64,000 nt of DNA, taken from Galerina marginata (lineage: Eukaryota; Basidiomycota; Agaricomycetes; Agaricales; Galerinaceae). The notes beneath the pieces are model-generated. The model saw only the letters and a list, made by a program, of their open reading frames with translations, was not told the origin of the DNA and did not search any database. Of this stretch, positions 33,894 to 48,272 are shown one piece after another (position 1 is the stretch's first letter; each line of letters opens with the position of its first letter). The position numbers were made by a program, and so were the translations under genes. The stretch is from assembly GCA_023014335.1 (NCBI GenBank), contig JAECYW010000034.1:62001-126000 (forward strand), in the 5' to 3' direction.

Positions 33894-34861
33894 ATGTCTT
33901 ACCAAGCCCTTGCTTCACAAGATCCAGAGTTCTTCCTCGACGAGCCAAAATCCGTCTCCCGAGTTCAGAGAGTACGCCAGTTTATCACCAAGAATAGAGG
34001 ACAATTATTTGTACTTCTTCTTGGGGTCATAGCACTCGCTGAACTAGGCGCCATCTTCAACAAGGGTTTGGTCTGTATCACCTGCCTGGACAAGCCAAAG
34101 TGGAACATGGTATATTGTGCGGACATTGACTATAATCGATTTTCCTGCGACTAACAGACCACGCTACAGCCCCTGCTAACGAAGCTGTTGAATACCACGT
34201 CCGAACCCACTACGGGGACGCTGGGGATAATGTCTCCCCCGGTTTTTGGGGACCACCTTCTCCCGAAGTCGATCAACACTGGCAGTCGTTATCTTCTTGT
34301 AGGTGTTATTCTACACTACTCGTCGTAGTAGTAATTTCTTACACGTAATTCAGACTCCATCTCAAAGATTCCGAAGCACCAAGCAGCCTTACTTCCCAAC
34401 AAGACCTCTCCCATTCCTAGTGACAGAGACAATTACGTCGCAGGATTAGATGTTTTCCACCAGCTGCATTGTTTGGTAAGCCCTGCTCGTGTCGGCATTT
34501 ATTCTTGTAAATCAGACTGATATAAGGGGTCGTCTGGCAGAACATGATTCGACAGGCGTTGCACCCTGAATACTATCCAAAGAGACGTATGAATACGACA
34601 TATGGCGATTGGCACATCCGACACTGTGTCGATAGCGTCAGGCAATCGCTTATGTGTTCCGCAGACATAAGCGTTATTGTCTGGCAGTGGAGTGACGAGC
34701 TTCAAGAGACTTTTCCGAGAGGAAATATCGCGCACACCTGCCGGAACTATGAAAAAATTCAAGATTGGGCGAAAGAGCGCGTGTTTGACTTCAGTCAATA
34801 CTTCGACTACCGAGTTCATACGGTAGATGATCTCGTCATTCCCATATATCATTCTGGGTAG
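33894..34861 (+). CDS. UstYa-family (DUF3328) protein A
   Basis: Member of the UstYa family, membrane-bound proteins that carry out oxidative (often macrocyclising) steps on ribosomal peptides such as ustiloxin. Exons 33894-34116, 34170-34298, 34354-34475 and 34541-34861 join to 264 residues. A single membrane span lies at about residues 42-57 (LFVLLLGVIALAELGA). The join of exons 1 and 2 rebuilds VYSPANEAVEYHV, a family hallmark. Two HxxHC motifs are present: HQLHC at the end of exon 3 and HIRHC in the last exon, followed by DSVRQSLMCSADIS and VIVWQWSD. Tandem paralogue of the next gene and divergent from the repeat precursor. The start was set by the MSYQALASQDPEFF exon, since upstream in-frame sequence is not family-like. 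Confidence 0.93.
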
Positions 34862-35485
34862 TTTTTATATCGTATCATAACTTCGTAACTGATTTGGTGA
34901 TTTCTATTCAAATAAGTTATCAGGACTATTAGCTTAAATCAGCACTTCCCCGCTTCTTTCTGTCCTGCCAAACTGCCTGTTTAACCCCAATGAACCACGA
35001 GTAACGTAGCTGGGGAAGATTAAACGCCAAGAATAAGAGATAGAAAAATTGACCATCCCCATGAGATCTATCAGTTTAATAACCGTTAATACCCAAGGGG
35101 TTTACGCTCTTCAGCAAGAAGAAAAGGACCCGCTTCAAGTTACCGTTGGCCTAGAATACTCCGTAAAAGAATACAGTCCGTTCGGCTCTCGATCTACCCT
35201 AAAATTCTTTGACTCTGCACCAATAACAATGCTTTAGTTCCGTTGAAATGTGCACACTATTATTTCCAACGGACCAGGCTACCGGTCTGATACTGAGGAC
35301 CGGACTCCGGACCGAGGTGACCGACATCAGGTTGACGCCTTGCGCACGGTCATTACAACCAATAAGTAGATGGCAGACGGGATCATAATGATATAACTTT
35401 GATTATACGCGCGGGACAAATGGGGCTATACATGTAGACTTGAACTTAAGATGGCCTGCGAGTGAAAAATAGCCCAGCTCTTACT
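34862..35485. other. Intergenic between UstYa genes
   Basis: 624 bp. A 62-codon frame (35049-35237) has no recognisable features. It contains the promoter of UstYa B. Confidence 0.4.
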
Positions 35486-36440
35486 ATGTCCCTCGACCAT
35501 TTGAACCCAGTGGAGGAAAAGTACTCCACTTCCCTCCATGATGCAGACCTCGAAAACACCGTCTACGACCAATACAAGCCGCGACCTTGGGTAACAAATT
35601 TCAAGACTATCTTACTCGGGTCGTTGCTGGGATTTGCAGCGCTCGTCGAATTCATCCTGCTTTACAAAGGCGAGCGGATTTGCTTTCGTCGGGAGGAGAA
35701 TTTGTCGGACATTATACTGTACTGTAAGTCTTGGGCCACTGACTAGGCTGCACTGATTGAATCTTTGCTCGAATACAGCACCCGCTCAAGGTGTCGTTGA
35801 ATATGAACTTCGCAAGCACTATTCCAACGTGGGGGAAAATGATATTTCACCTTTCTGGAAGCCTCTTTCCCCCGAGCTCGACCAACAGTGGGAAGACTTA
35901 TACTCCTGTAAGCATTCAAATATTGACCAACGTAGTAACTTATACGAATCGTCCTACAGTCGGAATTTCCAGAATTCCAAAATCGCAGGCTGTATTACTG
36001 CCGAACAAAACTGCGCCCATTCCTGGAGATGAACAGAACTACATTATTGAGCTTGACGTCTTCCATGAGCTTCATTGCTTGGTACGTCCTTTCCGATCCT
36101 AAACAGCCGTTAATCCTTAAAAATTACCCAGAACATGGTTCGCCAGTCCTTATATCCCGCTCATTATCCTCACATGTCGTTGAGCAACCCAAATATGACC
36201 TGGCATATTGGACACTGCCTGGATAGCATAAGGCAATCACTGATGTGTTCGGCGGATATCAGTGTTCTAGTGTGGCAGTGGAGCGAAAAATTCCAAAGTA
36301 CTGTCGAACACGGGAACGTTACTCATACTTGCCGGAAATTTGAGAAGATTCAAGATTGGGCAAAAGACAGGAGGCTCGACATTGAATTCGATACGAAATA
36401 CCACGTAGCAGATGATATTACTGTGCCAGTCTACCATTGA
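35486..36440 (+). CDS. UstYa-family (DUF3328) protein B
   Basis: Exons 35486-35723, 35779-35907, 35960-36081 and 36132-36440 give 265 residues. Exons 2 and 3 have the same lengths (129 and 122 nt) as in UstYa A, and all three intron phases (1, 1, 0) agree, so the two arose by tandem duplication. The membrane span is at about residues 47-64 (ILLGSLLGFAALVEFILL). YSPAQGVVEYEL is formed across intron 1. Motif one is HELHC (DVFHELHCL) and motif two is HIGHC, followed by LDSIRQSLMCSADIS and VWQW. An in-frame ATG 24 bp upstream (35462) is an alternative start. Its role is probably a second oxidation, or heterodimer formation with A, on the NIQW repeat peptides; this is inferred from known pathways that need UstYa/UstYb pairs. 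Confidence 0.93.
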
Positions 36441-37706
36441 ATTATTTAATTCACCGATTGATTCATACTGAACCTCGCTCGTTCGTGCCTAGTGAAATGA
36501 CAACGAAAGCGACTATGAACCCTCGAGCAGGTACTGAACCTAGGCAGGAGGCCCGGACCATGCCAGAAAATTGGAAACATGCAGAGCATCCAGCTACATG
36601 TTGGCTCGTTCGAGATATCCGATCGTCTCGGAAACCGGAAGATAATTGGTCTGTGGAAGCCATTAATCACTATGCCTTGTTATTATTTATTAACCGAGAA
36701 AGTGCCAAGTGGATTGCTCCAGGTAACGTTATGATTACCGGCTATTAGAGTTGATAAGACACGAGGTAACAGGGCTATTTTCTTCTGCCTTGGGTTTAGT
36801 ATCTGGGTTCCGTTCTTATGCTTGGTGCCAGCACAGAGGTACAAGAAAGGTCTGGGCTATATAATACCTGTCCGCCGTTGACGGAGCATCCCACGTATTC
36901 CTCAGCGACGAAAACGGTGGGCTATCTGGATGGTGTCAAGGCTTGGTAGCTGAGACTCGGATCAGTGCCCGTCTGGCTATAGTGGGCATAGCGGTAGACG
37001 GACCGATCGTCCTGACTTCCATGTGTTGCACTGGTCATGTTACACGGCTTCTGTGCCTGGCTCAGCTGCGCCACATTTCCAAATTTGGCACCTTACTTTC
37101 CCACTCACGCCGTTTACCATATTCATCGTGGTCCAGTTTATAAATTCTACTAATTAGTCATTCTTGGATTGAAAACTGCTCAAAAATTCCTAATACTCAC
37201 TTCATACTTGGATTATTCACACTGATCGACTTGCTGACAGTGCAACAGCCCATTCTTTAGATTTAACGAACGAAGATTAAGTGCACTTCATCTCCCATCT
37301 AGCTGCGTCCTTGTTGATATCATCTTCAAAACAATCCGACGCTTCCATAAATCGGGGGAATTCGTATCTTTCAGTGTCGCAGACATGTTTCTTCTTATTC
37401 TTTTTTTAGCGCCTCACACGCGGACGGCGTAATCCTCGTCAGATGAGAGACAGCGACTGAAATCATCACAGGTATAACATAAATTTTGATTACTTATGTA
37501 TGTAGTTTGTTAGATAAAGTTCTACTGATCAATCGGCGTAAAGAAAGTTTAAGAGAGGGATAATTATTTCGGTGAAGTAAGATGTGTCTTCAACTGCCTT
37601 AAAATTGAGATGGGCATTTCTCGAGTCTACAAGGACCAGCACTGTAGTTAAAAGAGAGGGCCTGATTTTTAGTGACAATATACACAGAATCAAATCAAAG
37701 TGTGAC
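36441..37706. other. Intergenic, 1.3 kb
   Basis: No further pathway gene was recognised. A 103-codon plus frame (36437-36748) looks like a chance frame. Confidence 0.35.
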
Positions 37707-39859
<2,153 letters not shown>

Positions 39860-41048
39860 ATTATTAAATAAATCAACGAGAGAGGAGGAAAGGAGTGGTG
39901 AGGACGAATAAATGATAAGTATAACGAGCTGGTTTGGAGAGTCTTTATACCTGTACGATTTTTTAAATCCAACCTGTGTCCTATTTGGCAGATGAGAATG
40001 GTAAGCGCATCGGGAAGCTGATTCCTATCTAACGTGGTTGGGAAATATCAAGACGAAAATAGGTTGAAACGTGTTCGCACCTAGGTATGTATGGCCGAAA
40101 ACAAAAGCAATTGACATATTAATAATTCAGCGCTAGTAATGGGGCGGCAGGGATGCCATACCGGGGAAAGATGTCGAGCCTCAATGCCCCGAGGAACTGG
40201 ATAGTGGCCAGATCGAACATCCCGACACCTACGGGCAGGTGCGACGCAGGTTAAAAGCATATCAGAATTGACAATATTGTGGATCACTGTCTCGGGTATC
40301 GAGGCATAAGCGGAAGTTGCATCATAGCGATAATGCTGCGGATTCGAGCGCTTCTTCGTATTCAGTTACAGCGCGAAAAGCAAGCAAAAAGCGACCTCTG
40401 AATCGGTTGAGCGCTGACGAAGGATTCATGCAACATATTTCTGGTTTTTCTACTTGACGGTAAAAAGCTTCAAGGCATTGGCGGTGACTAGCCTTTCCAT
40501 TCTTCGGTAGTGTTATTTCGGGTATGCATATCCGAAACTTGGGAACGGAAGATCTCTACCCGAATTACAGTCAGTCTCTGTGGATTTGTTGAAAGCGCAC
40601 TGAAAGGTTTTGTAACACCAACTTTGATAAAACCGTTAATTAGCCCCACGTTAATAGCAGACCGAGGTTTCTGTACTGGACTCCAGATGAAGAAACCCGA
40701 TCTGGGGACTGTCGGTGGTCCCATAACGTGCCGGACATTCTGCAAGAGCGCCGAGGAAAAGATATGTGGGCATTTGAGCTTTTGTGCCCGGAATATTGTC
40801 CTTGAGGATGTTATGCTACTACTGACCTCTGAACCTTCAGGACAGAAGACGGTACACATGCAGGCAATAAATCTCGCGAAAAAATTCTAATCCGGGGTTT
40901 GAAAGATCATCTGCCAATTTATACGAATGACAACCTTACGCTCTTGACGCCAGTTGCAGATGATGGATTTCACCAATGCTAGCTCTTTACGGTAATAAAG
41001 ATATGGTCGGGATGCGAAGTCGTGAGCTTGAGCTGCATAGCGGTACAC
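39860..41048. other. Intergenic; promoter of peroxidase and unassigned frames
   Basis: Two overlapping antisense frames at 40488-40890 (123 and 126 codons) have no domain. Nothing else was supported. Confidence 0.35.
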
Positions 41049-41051
41049 TAA

Positions 41052-41539
41052 GAGTCTGTTCGGTATCCATTTCTCGGTTTGAATATAAATATGAATATAG
41101 ATTTGATGGGAGCCGATTTAATCCGAGGATTCCCACAAGGCCAAATTGAGAAAACTCTGACAGGTTTAGGCACCGACAGTCCCTGATCGTACTGCCGACG
41201 CCCGCTCTGCTTCCCGCCTCTCATCCCGCCTCATCCCGCTCTCGTGAATAGTATACGATAGCTATACAACAAGAGTAAATTAAAGCCACAAATAATCTTT
41301 ATTATACATTTATAATCTAATTGTGATTAAGCGCCAACTTACAGGCGGGGGGATGGCGTTAAAAACGAGCTCACCGCTGCACACGATGAGCTCAACCGTC
41401 GGAGAAGACGTACCGGAATTTGACGTGGCATGGGAGATTGATGGATCAAACCCAATTCGGGCCTGTGGGAATGATGCAGATGCCATCATATTCATATTCA
41501 TATTCATATTTGCCCGAATAATGGATACCGAACAGACTC
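41052..41539. mobile_element. MITE, PIF/Harbinger-like by TSD
   Basis: A 488-bp non-autonomous element. The terminal inverted repeat begins GAGTCTGTTCGGTATCCATT, and the right end reads the exact complement of its first 19 bases. Similarity continues imperfectly for about 60 bp through tandem ATATGAAT-type units. It is flanked by direct TAA trinucleotides at 41049-41051 and 41540-41542, compatible with the TWA target duplications of PIF/Harbinger. It contains no transposase. The open frames inside, rich in MN or IF repeats, come from the inverted-repeat units. Confidence 0.82.
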
Positions 41540-41542
41540 TAA

Positions 41543-44108
41543 GTCATAGGTCCGAGTCTAAGTTGTGCACTGCGTTTGCTAACTTGTTGATTGGCGGCTC
41601 CTGATGCCGAAGTGTAAACGTTCCCACACGACTGGTATTTCAGGAACAACGGCAAGCAGGTGTCTTCCTTTTCATCATTCCACTCATTGTTATGATCCAA
41701 CCGCTCAATTTTTCATCACAAGATTACATCGCAAGCTTATTCGAGACTTACAAATGGCCCTCACTTGTCGAATTCTACGTCGACTAGTCGCACTAGGAAA
41801 GTTCACGACGACAATTACGCGTTCGCATCCGCCCACGTCACAGAAATTTGACTTTGGAAAGCCAACTATGCTCTGAGGTACCTCCGCTGCCTCTACCTCG
41901 GGCTTTATGACCTCAGTCAAGTCCGACAGCGTGGCTTTGTGTTCCTTGATCTCCCACTTCTGAAGGAGAAAACAGCAGAGTCTCATACAGTGTCTATCGG
42001 TAACATGGGATTAGTCAAGGTCGAATTTTAGCGCGTTAACTTCCTTGACGATAGCCTATAGGTGAGTCGGGATTGGTCGTGGGTCTGTGTGTGAAGGATG
42101 ATATTGTTAACAGGTGTCTACCCACCCGAACCTGCAGAAGCGTCGTCACTTCGACGTACAGTGAGCAATCCGGGGTCTGTAGCTCTTGCGTCAGCGTTCT
42201 GAGCTCAGCCTAGAAGTCGAACGGCAGCTACAGTTGAAACTGAAGATGGACTATCACTACCCACTGCTCAGTCATTTGCAAGCGCGGTCGACGAATCGCC
42301 AGCCCAGCAGTCCATCGTCGGATTGATATGATTCAATATCCCATCGTCATTTGTGATCACAAACCTCAATTTTCTTTTCATTCTTGAATATGCCTAGCGA
42401 CATACCTGGCTTATTCAGTGGACTGGCGCCAGCGCCAGTATCTCCGGCATGGACGCCCATTGGTTGTTTCTCTTCTTCTCATGGTTCAGGGTTTGAACCG
42501 CACCTCCGCCCAACCACATTGAGTCCAAGTTTCGGTGCTCCGACCCGACTTTGTCGTTGGGTCAGGTCTTCCTCGATCATGTTGAATTGACCTCGATAAC
42601 CGGACCGACCACTTCATTTTCTCCTTTGGATGACTGGATAGAGACGGACCCATAAACCTGCCTCTCACTGCGACATTTCGATAGTATATCCATATCCAAT
42701 TGGAACTGCACCAGCTGTTTGCCATCAACCACTGTTGAACCTTCCTCTAAGTGAGGGCAATGATCGTCCGGGAGCACACCTAGACACCCGAAATGAAAAT
42801 AATAAATATTGATAGCCATCGGTATGTATTTTCTCCTCCCCCTTTCGGCCATATGAGCCCAGTGGCTGATGAGACTTCAATAGCAGATGATCCTGATGCT
42901 GACAATGTCACTTCTCGCCGACGTGAGGGGCTGAGTTGGCCTTGTCCCGTCTCGCCTGCTCACATGGCGGCTCCGTTTCTACTCATTCCGGACACCAACG
43001 AATGGCTCGAAGTCCTCAGCATCATTTGTCGTCGACTTCTTCTCCCGTGTTTGGAAGTGTATCAAGCCCTCAAATACGGTCCTGATGGCTGAGGATTAGC
43101 CAAGGATGATCAGCATCGACTTCTACCGTCACTCCTACATTAACCAACTCAACGTCGGCGGCACTGGTGGCGGCAAGCTCTTCCATATGGTACATGGTCA
43201 TTTCCTTCCTCGTCCAGCTTAACAATCGGCCCTGGCTCTTCGCTACGAGAATTTCGCCCCAGACATTCAACCACACTGGCGCAGATCTAGAGGTCCCACC
43301 TGAAGATGAAGCAGGATCTGTCGGATCAGCTGCCAGGATGACCTCTAAACCACTTTTAATGTTGTCGTCATCGGATTCTTTGCCGTTTTCGTGAACGTTT
43401 ATTGTCGTCGTGTCCATTAATGTGAGCGCTAGCGCCACCATGATCGTCTGCGTTTACGGATTAAATGTCGCTGACATCGTCTTGCCCACTCATCGCTACC
43501 CCTTCTTACACCCGACGAGACGAAACTGGGCAAGAAAACTTCACACAGGTCAATGATCCATTAACAGCGGGTTCTGTTGTGCCTGGCATCTCCGACGATC
43601 GATCACCTCCTCAACTGTTCTTCCGACACGCAAAGTCATTCCGGCGGTCGGCGATCTCTCAGAGTTGACATCGATTCCGAGTATTTCTCACCGTCCTGTT
43701 ACTTCCGTTCAACCTTATACGACGACAAACTTTGGAAGAGTTTCATGGTTTAATCGAGTTCGGCCTTGTAGGAGTCAGCGCCAACAAAGAAGAAAGCTAG
43801 GAATGCAATCTCGGGCATACCATCCTGCGCGATTCAGCAACGACCGCCTTCTAAGGCGTTCGAGGTCTCCGTCCTAGGCTTGAGTCTAGCCGTGTTCACG
43901 AACGTGAGCGGTGATTGGGCATCAGTGTCAAGAATGAAATTCGACAACTTGACAGGCAAACTTTGTTGATGGACTATGTCAATAGAGGACAGCGACAGAC
44001 GTGCGAAGCGCCATTCCCACATAAACTGCGTCGACGGGGACCTCAGCTCCTTGCTTTCCCTCTCTTCTTGCACGACATTCGTGACTGGTTCAACTAGACG
44101 CCTACGAG
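41543..44108. other. Unassigned 2.5-kb stretch
   Basis: Open frames include 42793-43092 plus and 43070-43441 minus (123 codons). None has a recognisable domain or a clear exon partner. The plus strand at 43100-43400 reads as a Ser/Thr-rich stretch followed by a hydrophobic segment (IWYMVISFLV), so a real but unrecognised or decayed gene is possible. Confidence 0.3.
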
Positions 44109-44930
44109 ATGTTTGCCTTCAGTATGATTTCAGCGTTGGCCATTCTTCCGTTGGCCCTTGCTGCCAGTTTTGATGTTCAAGTCGGACCCGGCGGTGCTCT
44201 CGAATATAGCCCAACTTCGCTTACTGGCGTGACGGACGGTGATACAATAAACTTCACTTTGTACGTCCCTTCGTGGAGTCCTTTCATTCATATCTGACAA
44301 CGTTTTACCAGTAATCCTAAAAACCATACCGTCACCCAATCTTCCTTCAACTCACCTTGTAACCCCATCGATGCAGGCTTCACCACTGGATTGTAAGTAA
44401 TACCACCTTTATCGCAAACAATACTCTTAGTTAATAATGTCCATCTTCGAAATAGTGTTCCCGTTTCCTCAGGGACAACTGCGAAGACGTTCACCGTCCC
44501 AGCCGGAACAGGAACGAAACCTCTATGGTTCTTCTGCGGGCAAACTACACATTGTCAACAGGGAATGGTTTTCGCTGTCAACCCTCCTCAGGATCCCAGT
44601 CCGAACTCATTCAGCGCGTTCGAATTCAAAGCACTCGCGATGGGCCCTGCAGGTTTAACCAGCGACACCTCCACCGCCACCGCCGGTTCGCATAACCCGA
44701 CCACCGCGAGTGGTAGCGTTTTCACGGCTGCCAGTGTCGCTGACGGTGCAACCGGGAGTGCTACTACTGGCCTTCAGTTTTCAACTACAACTGGTGCGGC
44801 TGGAGGTGGTGCTGCTCCCACCACCACCACTGGAAAGAGCAATGCCGCTGTTGCTTCGCGGGACAGGGTTAGGGAAGAAGCAGTGGCTTTGGTTGCTGTC
44901 TTCTTTGGTTTGGCAGCGTTTGCTGTTTGA
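44109..44930 (+). CDS. Secreted cupredoxin-like protein, probably GPI-anchored
   Basis: Extracellular blue-copper-like domain protein. Exons 44109-44260, 44312-44392 and 44456-44930 join in frame. The signal peptide is MFAFSMISALAILPLALAAS. The cupredoxin strand is FDVQVGPGGALEYSPTSLTG with GDTINF. Copper ligands are visible: His in NPKNHTVTQSSF, then Cys, His and Met in FFCGQTTHCQQGM. A Ser/Thr/Gly-rich linker (about 100 residues) and a hydrophobic C-terminus (VALVAVFFGLAAFAV) follow, as expected for GPI attachment at the cell surface. The family is common in basidiomycetes with unknown role; electron transfer or copper handling is likely. A central Cys (FNSPCNP) could pair with the second Cys of the CxxxxxHC motif. 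Confidence 0.88.
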
Positions 44931-46075
44931 ATTTTAGAAGAAATTGATCATAGATTCGCCTCAGTACAGACACTCGTAATAATACTTGACTCAAGTGTAT
45001 AATTCCCTGTTCCACACAACACAATGAAGCCCTGTCGTTTCAAAATGAAAATCGTCTGGCAATGGCATCAGCCGCATCACGCCAGCAAACCAGCATCACG
45101 TGATTGGAGGCGGGATTACTCGAGTATTGCATGATCATTGACTGTCTCTCTCTCCTCCTCTTTCCAACATCTCTCTTACCCAATGCAATGCGTTTTACTC
45201 TTGGACTTGAATGGACTTATGCCACCCGCCAATGCGCTGCTGAATTCAATCTGGCCCTCTTGTTTAGTATTCTCTTAACTTGTCTGAATGGGAAGAGGAC
45301 CTGACAAGTACGGTTAAACTGGAAGGCTGCAGTGCACTCTCTAACCGCGCGGGGTAGTTTGTAGCGTTGGCGTGGTGAAATGTCTCCTGCAATACTTTCG
45401 CCGAAAACTTTCGGGCACTCTCCCTTAACCTCAGGCTGACTTTGGCCCAGCTCCCTGTCCTCTGCCTCACCACCGGGCATGCCATTTAAATTTGGTCGTA
45501 CAGTACGTGCACTTCTTCGGATTCCTGCAATCAGTTTTCAAGCTCAAGTCTCTTTCTCGCGTGCTCACTTCAGCCAACGCCTACATCAGTCAGACAGCAT
45601 GAGTAGCCCCAACCTGCCCACAACTTGGGGAACACAGTTTAAAAGAGCTCATCGCCGTTAGACTCGAAAAAAGTCCTAAATATGGAGGTAGAGGACAAGT
45701 AGTGGACCACCGAGTAAACAGTTTCGCCGCGCTTACTGGGCGGGACCGGCGGGACCTTATTCCTTATCTGGGACACTGGTTGACCCTCTTGGTTTCTGCC
45801 GAAAACCATGAGACTGATCATGCGGCGACGCGGCGTGGTCGCTGATGGCTGATACGCTCAGGAGGCGCGGCAGGGGGCGCAATCAAAGCTACCGCATTGG
45901 AAAGAATGATGGGTATCCTCGTGACAACTCCCAATCGGGAACGGATCCCGACGGCACAGAAATAGGCCGATATCGAATTTGAATTTTTGCAAAAACATAA
46001 CTTGGAGCGATACCACCTGATACCCGCCTGCTTTTGACCCTCACAAGAGATTCTCCCCAGTTCACTTGCTTCAGG
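44931..46075. other. Intergenic
   Basis: Short frames on both strands without features. The right end is the promoter region of the permease gene. Confidence 0.4.
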
Positions 46076-47822
46076 ATGGGAAGACGGGATGATTTCGACA
46101 AGGTAAGCAAGAGCTTTTCGCCATACATTTACCAAATACCTAACTTTTCTGGGTCGTTCGCAGCCTCATGGAATACAAGACGCGGAAAAGGAGCTACCAG
46201 GCGACGACGTGTCAGGTGTAGAGGAGCTACCGGCACTCAAGAGGAAGTTGAAGAGTCGGCACCTGCAGATGATCGCGATTGGTGCGTCCGGACTCGCCTC
46301 TGACTCACCCTATGCATGCTTACGGGTTTTGTCTGAAGGTGGGACGATTGGAACCGGTCTATTCATCGGTAGCGGTGGGGCGATCAACAAAGCTGGCCCA
46401 GCAGGCGCTCTTATCGCATATATTTTCGTTGGTTCCATCGTATACTCTGTCATGGTATCCCTGGGCGAGATGGCGACTTACCTTCCCATCTCGGGAGCGT
46501 TTACGGCGTATGCTGCGCGTTTTGTCGACCCAAGTTTGGGATTCGCCATGGGATGGATATATTGGTTCTCCTGGGCCATTACCTATGCCCTGGAGCTGAC
46601 CGCGTCGGGTTTAATCATCCAGTACTGGGCCCCGAACCTCTCCATTGCAATTTTCATCGGCGTATTCTGGGCCGTCATCACCTTCATAAATTTTCTCCCC
46701 GTCAGATTTTTCGGCGAGTTCGAATTTTGGTTTTCGAGCGTCAAAGTCATCACCGTCGTTGGATTCATCCTTTTCGGAATCTGCATCGACGCCGGCGCAG
46801 GACAAAACGGCTACCTCGGCTTCCACACTTGGAAAAATCCAGGCGCATTCGCACCTTACCTCCTCACCTCTACCGGCTCTCTAGCCAAGTTTGTCGGGTT
46901 CTGGGCTGTGCTAATTCAAGCCGGCTTCTCATACCAGGGCACTGAGCTGGTCGCCATCGCAGCAGGCGAGACAGAAAACCCTCGCAAGAACGTCCCCGCC
47001 GCCATCCGCAAGACGTTTTACCGCATCCTCCTGTTTTTCGTTTTCACCATCTTCTTTATCGGACTCCTCGTCCCATACGACGATCCCGACCTCCTCTCCT
47101 CCGCCTCCAACGCCACCGCCTCTCCCTTCGTCATCGCCGCCAAGCGTGCAGGCGTCAAGGTTCTCCCTGGACTAATCAACGCCATCCTCCTTTTTGTAGT
47201 TCTCTCCGCCGCGAACTCAAACGTCTACTCGGGTAGCCGTATCCTTGTCGGTCTCGCAAACGAACGCTGCGCACCCGCATTTTTCAAACGAACATCCAAG
47301 CACGGTGTCCCATATGTTGGCGTCGCGATCACTGCCGCATTTGGGCTACTAGGCTTTCTCAACCTCTCCGAAAACGGTGGCACGGTGTTTAACTGGCTGC
47401 TCAACATCTCAGCCGTCGCGGGGTTCATCGCCTGGGCATGTATCAACCTTTGCCATCTCGCCTTCATGCGCGCGCTTCGTGTACGCGATATCTCCCGCGA
47501 TTCGCTGCCTTACAAGGCCATGTGGCAGCCGTACTTCTCGTGGTTTGGTTTGTTCTTCAACGTTCTGATCCTGCTCACGCAAGGATTCACGGCTTTTATA
47601 CCATGGGACACGACGAATTTCTTCATTGCTTATGTTAGTTTAATACTTTTCGTCGTTCTTTATATCGGGCACAAGGTTCTTTTCCGGACGCGGTTTGTGA
47701 AACCAGAGGAGGCGGATATTGTCACTGGCCACATAGAGTACGATGATTCAGCATCGACTCGTAGCAGTAATCGGGGTGACAGTAACACATTGTGGGGAAA
47801 AGTGATGGGATTGTTCGATTAG
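46076..47822 (+). CDS. Amino acid permease (APC superfamily, YAT type)
   Basis: Plasma-membrane amino acid/proton symporter of the fungal YAT family (PF00324). Exons 46076-46102, 46164-46281 and 46339-47822 give 542 residues, the usual family length. After an acidic N-terminal tail, LKSRHLQMIAIGGTIGTGLF is rebuilt across intron 2; this is the family signature of span 1. About twelve hydrophobic spans follow, for example GALIAYIFVGSIVYSVMVSL, YWFSWAITYALELTA, FILFGICIDAGAGQNGYLGF, FQ-type GTELVAIAAGETENP (substrate region), LLFFVFTIFFIGLLVPYDD, SAANSNVYSGSR and a C-terminal span (FFIAYVSLILFVVLYIG). The 57-bp second intron is a multiple of three and free of stops, so an unspliced frame is also open. 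Substrate specificity cannot be read from the sequence. Confidence 0.95.
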
Positions 47823-48272
47823 CGTAGCGTTGTGGTTGGTAGGGTTCTTTATAATATATCGTTGTGGTCATTCTACTCCAGTATGTAGTATAAAGTTCTA
47901 CATAACTAAACCGGCGGCGTTCAAAGGAATTTCGGATGCGACTGTATTATTATAGGTGGCCGAGAAACCAGCTCGAAACCAGCTGTGGACCCGCTTTGCA
48001 CTGCCACAGTGCCACACCGGATGGCGTTTCCATATTTGGCCTGATTGCAAGTCTCGATCGACAGGTTCGATGATGCTCTTGGCGCTGCCTTGGCCACTTG
48101 GCGCTTCACCTTCAGGTTCGCGGCCGCAGACGATCCCCTCAACGTCAACATCAGTCAACAGCCCAATTGAACAGCGAGGCAGTGTGGTGGCATGGTATGT
48201 AGAATCGTGCCTTAAGGAGTTCGTTGGTCCTTTCTTCCCAACCTTCACGTCCTCCCAAGCATTCACTTAGAA
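47823..48272. other. Intergenic
   Basis: Antisense frames of about 100-120 codons (47898-48270) lack features and cover the promoter of the next gene. Confidence 0.4.

Noticed and set aside
41310..41604. Frames with MNMNM or IFIFIF runs
   Set aside because: Produced by the tandem ATATGAAT-type units in the MITE terminal repeat.
46553..46945. 130-codon plus-strand frame inside the permease
   Set aside because: Out-of-frame shadow of the permease coding sequence, rich in Arg and His.
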